Assembly: GCA_964459065.1 (NCBI GenBank)
Contig: CAYWMN010000260.1
Location: 1-5,140 of the forward strand
DNA: 5,140 nt
Source: JAMCXS01 sp964459065
GTDB taxonomy: Bacteria > Acidobacteriota > Terriglobia > UBA7540
Reading direction: 5' to 3'
Shown here: positions 1-4,191 of the stretch, piece after piece
How the letters are laid out: each line of letters opens with the position of its first letter
How positions within the stretch are numbered: position 1 is the first letter of the stretch
Made by a program: the position numbers and the translations under genes
The notes under the pieces: generated by a model
The model's input: the letters and a program-made list of their open reading frames with translations, nothing else
Told to the model about the DNA's origin: nothing
The model's database searches: none

Positions 1-5
1 GCTCC

Positions 6-34
6 CGTACCCACGGCTTACGCCGTGGGCTAAA
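6..34 (-). repeat. Palindromic repeat A, copy 1
   Basis: An 8-bp perfect stem, CCCACGGC (10-17) and GCCGTGGG (22-29), encloses the 4-base loop TTAC. On the minus strand the loop is GTAA, a GNRA-type tetraloop. The full 29 bases recur without mismatch at 1993-2021 in the other intergenic gap, so this is a dispersed element and not a gene-specific terminator. The base next to the stem gives TTAG on the minus strand instead of the GTAG seen at most other hairpins here. A second small hairpin, GGCCC/GGGCC (42-46/50-54), follows it. Confidence 0.85.
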
Positions 35-70
35 TTCTATCGGCCCTCCGGGCCTGAGAAAATGAAGAAC

Positions 71-116
71 CCGCGGCGGAAAAAGCAAAGGCCGCGGATC
101 TAAAGATCCACGCTAC
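71..116 (-). repeat. Palindromic repeat B, copy 1, with flanking inverted repeat
   Basis: The core hairpin is GGATCT/AGATCC (96-101/104-109). It extends to 93-112 with one C-A mismatch (95/110) that becomes a G-T wobble on the minus strand. It is followed by CTAC (113-116), which is GTAG on the minus strand. Related copies lie at 279-304, 2074-2099 and 2273-2298. In addition CCGCGGC (71-77) is an exact inverted match to GCCGCGG (91-97), giving an alternative 7-bp stem with a 13-base loop that would compete with the core hairpin. Confidence 0.75.
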
Positions 117-125
117 CCTTCCGAT

Positions 126-147
126 GGCGGCCTAAAGCCGCCGCCAC
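126..147 (-). repeat. REP-like hairpin G with CCAC tail
   Basis: The stem is GGCGGC/GCCGCC (126-131/137-142) around the loop CTAAA. It is followed by G and then CCAC (144-147), which reads GTGG on the minus strand ahead of the palindrome. The stem sequence differs from its neighbours, but the tail and its distance from the stem match them. Confidence 0.6.
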
Positions 148-155
148 GAAAGGCC

Positions 156-184
156 GGCGGTGGGGACACCGCCGCTACAGAAAA
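156..184 (-). repeat. Palindromic repeat C, copy 1
   Basis: A 7-bp stem, GGCGGTG/CACCGCC (156-162/167-173), has the loop GGGA. It is followed by G, CTAC (175-178) and AGAAAA. The 29-base unit is repeated exactly at 2045-2073 and 2244-2272. Here it runs straight into repeat D, whereas in the other two copies it runs into repeat B. This shows that the modules are shuffled as units. Confidence 0.85.
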
Positions 185-216
185 AAGCAGATTCCTCGCT
201 TCGCTCGGAATGACAC
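184..216 (-). repeat. Palindromic repeat D, copy 1 (GNA-triloop hairpin)
   Basis: On the minus strand, ATTCC (211-207) pairs with GGAAT (195-191). Inside this are a tandem GA/AG mismatch pair (206-205 with 197-196), a 2-bp GC/GC stem, and the triloop GAA (202-200). The inner seven bases, GCGAAGC, are the sequence of a known unusually stable DNA mini-hairpin. The plus strand would have T-C mismatches instead, so the structure is strand-specific. The second copy is at 2173-2205 with three substitutions in the hairpin core. Confidence 0.8.
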
Positions 217-278
217 CGTGGGGGGCGAGTGTTGGAATCGTTACGCGGTGAAACCGCCGCGCCTGCAGAAAAATCACC

Positions 279-304
279 GCCGTGGATCTCAAGAGCCACG
301 CTCC
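279..304 (-). repeat. Palindromic repeat B, degenerate copy
   Basis: The outer stem CGTGG/CCACG (281-285/296-300) encloses an imperfect inner part. It is followed by CTCC (301-304) and AGAAAA, a one-base departure from the CTACAGAAAA tail of repeat C. Just upstream, GCGGT/ACCGC (245-249/253-257) with a CTGCAGAAAAA-like tail looks like another decayed module. Between these and the promoter at about 356 I see no gene. Confidence 0.6.
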
Positions 305-355
305 AGAAAACCAAAAGCCGCAGAGTAATGCGCTGCGCGCACAACTCTGCTCTAC

Positions 356-388
356 TTGCTTTTTGTCGGCCGCTCCGTAGAATACAAT
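356..388 (+). promoter_or_regulatory. Candidate sigma-70-type promoter of the desaturase-ferredoxin pair
   Basis: TTGCTT (356-361) is separated by 16 bases from TAGAAT (378-383), a five-of-six match to the -10 consensus. An overlapping TACAAT (383-388) is equally good as a -10 but has poor spacing. This is the one AT-leaning stretch between the repeat cluster and the gene, which supports the call. The -35 match is weak (three of six). Transcription would begin near 393-398 and leave a leader of about 140 bases. Confidence 0.4.
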
Positions 389-394
389 AATCAG

Positions 395-536
395 TTGTGC
401 GTCTCGCCGGCGATCCGGGAGAGGCGCAAGGGGCATCGAGCGCCGGGAAGGCGCGACCGCAATTCCGGCCAAAGCGGGAACCGCATGAGGGGGCTTCCGA
501 CGGCGTGCCGGACGGCGGCCGCGAAGGAGGGGCACC
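395..536 (+). other. GC-rich 5' leader with two hairpins
   Basis: This non-coding stretch lies between the candidate promoter and the desaturase start. The frame of the gene is closed by a TGA at 486-488 and has no start codon before 537. GCGTCTC (399-405) pairs with GAGGCGC (421-427), allowing one G-U, and an inner CCGG/CCGG stem (407-410/415-418) makes about 11 bp in total. A second stem, GCGCC/GGCGC (440-444/450-454), follows. I compared it mentally with common riboswitch cores (cobalamin, TPP, SAM, SAH, glycine, fluoride) and found no match. In such GC-rich sequence the hairpins could be fortuitous. Confidence 0.35.
524..530 (+). promoter_or_regulatory. Ribosome binding site fixing the GTG start
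   Basis: AAGGAGG ends 6 bases before the GTG at 537-539. This near-perfect Shine-Dalgarno match decides the start, since the next in-frame Met codon is far downstream at residue 36. Confidence 0.85.
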
Positions 537-1601
537 GTGGGAGTTCGTGATTACAGTCTCATTGGGCGCGACGGCAAACTGGCCGAGGAGCGCGGGCTGG
601 CCAACGCGGATTGGTATGCCTGCAAGATTCCCCGCGCGCGGATGAAGCAACTGATCCAGCGGCGCGACGGGCCGGCCATCCGCGACACGCTGATCTGGTT
701 GGCGGTGATCGCCCTTTCGGGCGTGCTCGGATACCTGACCTGGGGAACATGGTGGGCCGTGCCCTGTTTTTTGGTCTATGGCCTGTTCTACGGTTCGGCC
801 TCGGGTCCGCGATGGCATGAGGCGGGGCACCGCACGGCTTTCAAGACGATGTGGATGAATGATGTCCTCTACGAAATCGGCTCGTTCATGTTCTTTTTTG
901 AATCGGTCCCGTGGCGGTGGAGTCACACGCGGCACCACACCGATACCATCATCGTGGGCCGCGACCCGGAGATTCCAGCGACGCGCCCGCCGAGTTTGCT
1001 GAGCATGGCCCTGGACGTTTTCAGTTTGCTGCGGGTGCCCAGGGAGTTCGCGAAGATGGTGCGACACTGCTTCGGACGGCTGACCCCGGCCGAGGCCACC
1101 TACATCCCGGTTCAGGAAAGGCACAAGGTCTATCGCAACGCGCGCCTCTACGTCCTGATCTATGCGGGGGTGATCGCGTGGGCCCTGGCAATCCACAGCA
1201 TTCTGCCGTTGATGTATGTCGGCCTGCCCGTGATCTACGGCGGGTGGCTGATGTCCATCTTCAGCTTTACCCAGCACGGCGGCCTGGCCGAGGACGTTCT
1301 CGACCACCGCCTGAACAGCCGCACCGTTTACATGAATCCCATCTTCCGGTTTATTTACTGGGAAATGAACTACCATGTGGAACACCACATGTTTCCCATG
1401 GTGCCCTACCACGCTCTGGCCAAGCTCCACCAGGAAGTGAAGGCGGACATGCCGGCGCCCTATCAGAGTACGTGGCAGGCGTTGCGAGAGTTGGTTCCCA
1501 CGCTGATCCGGGAGGTGAAAGAGCCAACCTACTTCGTCCGGCGCCCGCTGCCGGCTCCCGGGGAGCCCGTCTCGGCGCTGGAGCAAGGGGTAACAGGTTA
1601 A
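537..1601 (+). CDS. Membrane fatty-acid-desaturase-like di-iron oxidase (MocD-like)
   Basis: This is a 354-residue integral membrane di-iron enzyme of the fatty acid desaturase / hydroxylase superfamily. All histidine boxes are present: HEAGH (94-98), HTRHH (130-134), QHGG (246-249) and HVEHH (280-284). These should hold two irons on the cytoplasmic face. Hydrophobic segments at about 51-69, 71-90, 203-222 and 224-244 fit the usual paired membrane hairpins. The GTG start is fixed by AAGGAGG 6 bases upstream. Overall layout and the ferredoxin gene 4 bases downstream resemble the MocD/MocE pair of rhizopine catabolism, where an oxygenase-type desaturase homologue works with a Rieske protein. 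Many such pairs occur outside rhizopine loci, and no other moc genes are visible here. The substrate (acyl lipid, carotenoid, methyl-inosamine or other) therefore cannot be told. The family call is firm and the reaction is open. Confidence 0.9.
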   Translation: MGVRDYSLIGRDGKLAEERGLANADWYACKIPRARMKQLIQRRDGPAIRDTLIWLAVIALSGVLGYLTWGTWWAVPCFLVYGLFYGSASGPRWHEAGHRTAFKTMWMNDVLYEIGSFMFFFESVPWRWSHTRHHTDTIIVGRDPEIPATRPPSLLSMALDVFSLLRVPREFAKMVRHCFGRLTPAEATYIPVQERHKVYRNARLYVLIYAGVIAWALAIHSILPLMYVGLPVIYGGWLMSIFSFTQHGGLAEDVLDHRLNSRTVYMNPIFRFIYWEMNYHVEHHMFPMVPYHALAKLHQEVKADMPAPYQSTWQALRELVPTLIREVKEPTYFVRRPLPAPGEPVSALEQGVTG

Positions 1602-1605
1602 ACCG

Positions 1606-1926
1606 ATGAGTGAAACATGGATTGAAGTTTGTAACGCCGGCGACATCGAAAAAGAGGATGTGATCCGCTTTGACCACGATCAGCAGACCTTTGCCATCTA
1701 CCGGACGCCGGAAGATACCTATCACGCTACCGACGGCCATTGCACCCACGCCGCCGTTCACCTTTCGGGAGGCTTCGTCATGGACCACATCATCGAATGC
1801 CCCAAGCACAACGGGCGCTTTGACTTCACCACCGGCCAGGCAAAAGGCGCGCCCGCTTGCGTGGACCTGAAAACCCATCCCGTAAAAGTGCAGGCGGGTA
1901 AGGTTTTTATCTGCCTGGAAGGCTGA
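1606..1926 (+). CDS. Rieske-type [2Fe-2S] ferredoxin (MocE-like)
   Basis: This 106-residue soluble protein consists of a single Rieske domain. The cluster ligands are visible as C46-T-H48 and C65-P-K-H68, the C-x-H ... C-x2-H pattern with 16 residues between. The spacing and length are those of small electron-transfer ferredoxins of dioxygenase and MocE type, not of the larger bc1 Rieske subunits. There is no signal peptide or membrane anchor, so it acts in the cytoplasm. The ATG lies 4 bases after the TAA of the desaturase. It has only a weak upstream AGG, so translation is probably coupled. The inferred role is to pass single electrons to the di-iron centre of the upstream enzyme. The reductase that would reload it is not in this window. 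Confidence 0.92.
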   Translation: MSETWIEVCNAGDIEKEDVIRFDHDQQTFAIYRTPEDTYHATDGHCTHAAVHLSGGFVMDHIIECPKHNGRFDFTTGQAKGAPACVDLKTHPVKVQAGKVFICLEG

Positions 1927-1992
1927 CCCGCCCGGCATCTCCGAACGCTTTTGACAGGCAGCAAATACTTTTCCTTCCCTGGTGCGCCAGAG
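1927..1992. other. Unique 3' flank of the ferredoxin gene, no feature seen
   Basis: These 66 bases separate the ferredoxin stop codon from the first repeat of the convergent gap. I see no ORF, no GC hairpin followed by a T-run, and no repeat shared with elsewhere in the window. Transcription termination is therefore either factor-dependent or supplied by the repeat hairpins downstream. Confidence 0.5.
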
Positions 1993-2021
1993 CGTACCCA
2001 CGGCTTACGCCGTGGGCTAAA
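1993..2021 (-). repeat. Palindromic repeat A, copy 2
   Basis: This is an exact 29-base match to 6-34, with the 8-bp stem at 1997-2004 and 2009-2016. The flanking bases differ immediately on both sides, so the shared unit has sharp boundaries. It opens the repeat cluster between the convergent ferredoxin and GH98-like genes. Confidence 0.85.
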
Positions 2022-2044
2022 GTCTCGGGCCTGGGGCAAAGCCC

Positions 2045-2099
2045 GGCGGTGGGGACACCGCCGCTACAGAAAAGCCGCGGATCTGAAGATCCGCGCCAC
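2045..2099 (-). repeat. Composite repeat C+B, first of two local copies
   Basis: Repeat C (2045-2073, identical to 156-184) is fused directly to repeat B (2074-2099). The B stem here is a perfect 9 bp, CGCGGATCT/AGATCCGCG (2076-2084/2087-2095). C ends in CTAC (2064-2067) and B in CCAC (2096-2099). The whole 55 bases recur at 2244-2298 with one mismatch. Confidence 0.85.
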
Positions 2100-2108
2100 C
2101 GTGCCGGT

Positions 2109-2130
2109 GCCGGCCAGAGGCCGGCGCTAC
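2109..2130 (-). repeat. REP-like hairpin E with CTAC tail
   Basis: The stem GCCGGCC/GGCCGGC (2109-2115/2119-2125) has the loop AGA. It is followed by G and then CTAC (2127-2130). It is a single copy in this window, but it has the same stem, one base and CTAC arrangement as repeat C. Confidence 0.65.
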
Positions 2131-2137
2131 GAAGAGT

Positions 2138-2167
2138 CCGCGACACAGAAACCAGTGTCGCGGCTAC
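2138..2167 (-). repeat. REP-like hairpin F with CTAC tail
   Basis: A perfect 9-bp stem, CCGCGACAC/GTGTCGCGG (2138-2146/2155-2163), has an 8-base loop. CTAC (2164-2167) is attached directly. It is the longest perfect stem with a stable loop in the cluster, and its sequence is unrelated to the other stems. Only the tail is shared. Confidence 0.7.
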
Positions 2168-2172
2168 CAGGG

Positions 2173-2205
2173 AAAGCAGATTCCTCGTTGCACTCGGAAT
2201 GACAC
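2173..2205 (-). repeat. Palindromic repeat D, copy 2 (GNA-triloop hairpin)
   Basis: This matches 184-216 except for three bases in the hairpin (2188, 2190, 2192). On the minus strand the outer ATTCC/GGAAT stem and the tandem GA/AG pairs are unchanged. The inner C-G pair has become T-A, and the loop GAA has become GCA. Pairing and the GNA loop class are both preserved. Confidence 0.8.
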
Positions 2206-2218
2206 GCAATGTGGGGTT

Positions 2219-2238
2219 GCACCGCTGAGGGGCGGTGC
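2219..2238. repeat. GC hairpin without the common tail
   Basis: The stem GCACCGC/GCGGTGC (2219-2225/2232-2238) has the 6-base loop TGAGGG. It lacks a CTAC or CCAC tail and has no second copy here. It may be a decayed module or a simple hairpin between repeat D and the second C+B unit. Confidence 0.45.
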
Positions 2239-2243
2239 CAGCG

Positions 2244-2298
2244 GGCGGTGGGGACACCGCCGCTACAGAAAAGCCGCGGACCTGAAGATCCGCGCCAC
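2244..2298 (-). repeat. Composite repeat C+B, second local copy
   Basis: It is identical to 2045-2099 except for C instead of T at 2281. That change turns a T-A pair of the B stem into C-A on the plus strand, or a G-T wobble on the minus strand. The copy ends 4 bases short of the GH98-like gene's stop codon (2303-2305), so the transcript of that gene would run directly into the hairpins. Confidence 0.85.
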
Positions 2299-2302
2299 TC
2301 GC

Positions 2303-4117
2303 TTAGAGGGTGAGGGTCAGGTAGACCGGGCCGTTGTGATGAAGGGTAACGTTCAGGGCCTTTGCTGCCGGGTCCCATTTTGACTTGACGGTTCCATGCC
2401 GGGTCCGGTGAGATAGCGACAGTTTTCCCTCGCCAACCGCTGTGAACTGTAGAGTGGTGAGACGCTCTTCCTTATCATCGGGGTGGGTCACGTAATTTTC
2501 CAGATAGCGCTGGGCGTTGAAGTATTCAGGCAGCGGCTTATCCCAGATGTGGGTGTTCACCAGGTAGTTGTTCACAAGCAGCGAGACGTGGCGCGGGCGC
2601 TGGGTGACCAGGACCATTGAGTTCGGCCGGAGCGTTCCGGCAAGCTCAACGGGCCGGCCGGCAATCGAAACGCGGAAGCTGAATTCCTGGGCGACATCCT
2701 GGTTCTCGTGCCAGTTGGTGACGAACCAGGCGTGGTTGATGTGGATGGCGAGCGCCGCACCGGATGATTCCGCAGGATAGATTCTGTCAAAGTAGGCGCG
2801 CTGCTCGCGGCCATTCGCAAACTGGTGCGGATGGATGATGTGCTCGAAGCGGGCGTGTGTCTTCTCTGGCGCAAGCTTTGGAATGACCGGCAGAAAGTAG
2901 TAGCGTCCGGATCGGGGAATGATGGCCGAGGAAAGATCGCGAGCCAGAATTTGCTGGTCAGTCTCGCGGGTTCCGTAGAGCGGCCGATAGAGCTTTTCGC
3001 CGGGCGTGTCGAGTTCCGTACCCGGCTGGCCGGAATCCTGATAAGCCACCTTCATCCTGGCCAGCGCCTGGGAGCGGCTCGGAATCAACTTTTTGTCGAT
3101 GACCGTTTTGAGCAAAGGATAGATGGCGTTCTTCCACGCCGGCGTCAGGCGATACGCGCCCGTGCGGTCCGCGCAGGCAAAAGCGTGGGTTGGCATTTCA
3201 AAACTGTAGACCGTGGCGCCGCCCGCAATCGCCCACAGCAGATTCTGTGCGTAGAAAATATCGGGGCAGGAGACGGCGCTGGCGAAATCCCAACCCCTGG
3301 TCGCCGCATATCCCTTGCCGTGCTGGCGCGCGTAGCCGCGCCTGCCCTTGCTTGGCACAAAACGCTTGCCGTAGCCTTGCTCGAACCACCACCAGTCCTC
3401 GACGTTAAATCCCCAGTGCGCTACGATTCCGCACGCCCACATTCCCAGCACCAGCGAGGCGGTTTCAAAGTACTTGCCCCAGCCGTTCATCTTGTCGGTG
3501 AGGATGAATAAATCGCCGTGTTTTTGAAGAGCACGGAAAAGCTGCGGATCGCGTCCGGCCCTCATAAAAATGTGCTCGCGCTGGTAGGGATAGCCCATAT
3601 CCTGCCAGGTGATCAGGGCTCGGTAATGGCCGCACAATTCGATAAAATCGAGCAGATGACTTCGCTCGGAAGGCGTGAGGCCGGGTCCGCAACTCAGCTC
3701 GCAGCAGCGCAGGCCAATCAGGTTCGGAAATTCCTCCAGCGCCTTTTCGACGGCCGCGATTCGGGTCGGCGGGCTGTCGGCTTCGTCGCCCTGCACGGAA
3801 AGGATTACGGGAATATTCTTGGCGCGAGCGCGCTCAAGGTTGGAGAAGAGCGAGGGAGGGGAACCTTTCGACCCGATTCCTGTCCCGCCCTGGAACTGCA
3901 AGGCGCAATGGGTGCGGAATTCCTCAGGCAGAAGCTCCCAGGCCGCGATGCCGCCTTCAACGACAATGAGGGGACTTGATGCAGAAATCACCCGGCGCGG
4001 CGGCTTCTGTTTGCCGTCCGACGCTTTCCGTAACCCATCGCGTGCGGCGATCGCCAGCGAGCGGCCGCCGGCAACCGCGAGTCCTGCCTCCACGAATTCC
4101 CGTCGAGTGAGCTTCAT
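2303..4117 (-). CDS. Exported GH98-like glycoside hydrolase
   Basis: This is a 604-residue protein. The N-terminus carries a twin-arginine motif, T4-R5-R6-E7-F8, then an Ala/Gly-rich stretch to about residue 24, which suggests Tat export. The ATG at 4117 is chosen because it places the motif at the very N-terminus; a TTG at 4153 would add 12 residues. Neither start has a clear Shine-Dalgarno site. Residues 48-360 resemble the catalytic barrel of glycoside hydrolase family 98 (inverting endo-beta-galactosidases and some xylanases). The segments that match family members as I remember them are WELLPEEFR, FPNLIGLRCCE, DPQLFRAL, the region around NVEDWWW, GGATVYSFEM and IPSRSQALARMKV. E140, E240/D241 and E307 are candidate catalytic carboxylates, aligning with the family's acid and two base residues. 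Residues from about 375 on form the C-terminal beta-domain, including SGRYYFLPVIP. The family call comes from memory, and divergence is considerable. The substrate could be a galactoside or a xylan. Confidence 0.75.
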   Translation of the reverse strand: MKLTRREFVEAGLAVAGGRSLAIAARDGLRKASDGKQKPPRRVISASSPLIVVEGGIAAWELLPEEFRTHCALQFQGGTGIGSKGSPPSLFSNLERARAKNIPVILSVQGDEADSPPTRIAAVEKALEEFPNLIGLRCCELSCGPGLTPSERSHLLDFIELCGHYRALITWQDMGYPYQREHIFMRAGRDPQLFRALQKHGDLFILTDKMNGWGKYFETASLVLGMWACGIVAHWGFNVEDWWWFEQGYGKRFVPSKGRRGYARQHGKGYAATRGWDFASAVSCPDIFYAQNLLWAIAGGATVYSFEMPTHAFACADRTGAYRLTPAWKNAIYPLLKTVIDKKLIPSRSQALARMKVAYQDSGQPGTELDTPGEKLYRPLYGTRETDQQILARDLSSAIIPRSGRYYFLPVIPKLAPEKTHARFEHIIHPHQFANGREQRAYFDRIYPAESSGAALAIHINHAWFVTNWHENQDVAQEFSFRVSIAGRPVELAGTLRPNSMVLVTQRPRHVSLLVNNYLVNTHIWDKPLPEYFNAQRYLENYVTHPDDKEERLTTLQFTAVGEGKLSLSHRTRHGTVKSKWDPAAKALNVTLHHNGPVYLTLTL

Positions 4118-4191
4118 GGCTGCCAAGCAGTTCACCGCCGCGCCGGGCTTCAAGCCAACATGATGCGATCAAGCGCAGCGCTCGGTTGGTT
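4118..4191. other. Short spacer inside the minus-strand gene pair
   Basis: These 74 bases lie between the stop of the upstream partial gene and the GH98-like start. I see no convincing promoter, terminator or Shine-Dalgarno site. The short palindrome at 4172-4182 is too tight to fold. Co-transcription of the two genes is therefore the simpler reading. Confidence 0.45.

Noticed and set aside
113..535. A 140-codon minus-strand open frame before the desaturase.
   Set aside because: It is built largely from the palindromic repeats, including their CHSE/RN-type translation, which yield spurious peptides.
132..1646. A 504-codon open frame on the minus strand across the whole desaturase gene.
   Set aside because: It is antisense to a gene with all its histidine boxes and a strong ribosome binding site, its predicted protein is rich in His, Arg and Pro with no recognisable domain, and its end is made of repeat-derived sequence. 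It is a product of GC-rich codon bias.
1993..2298. A CRISPR array, suggested by repeated short palindromic units.
   Set aside because: Units differ in sequence and length, spacing is irregular, modules abut each other, and no cas gene is present.
2045..2298. Intrinsic terminators for the convergent genes.
   Set aside because: The stems are strong, but none is followed by a T-run on the strand being transcribed toward it; C is followed by GCTACAGAAAA on the plus strand. They may slow polymerase but are not classical terminators.
2825..3979. Two plus-strand open frames of 228 and 153 codons (2825-3511 and 3518-3979) inside the GH98-like gene.
   Set aside because: They are antisense to a recognisable enzyme, have no ribosome binding site that I can see, and show no domain. 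They are shadows of the real frame.
4151..4153. TTG start giving the GH98-like protein 12 more residues.
   Set aside because: It has no ribosome binding site, and it would push the twin-arginine motif to residues 17-18. The ATG at 4117 is better, though not proven.
4172..4182. Palindrome AGCGCAGCGCT between the two minus-strand genes.
   Set aside because: With a one-base centre it cannot form a hairpin, and as a single operator-like site it has no second copy or promoter context.
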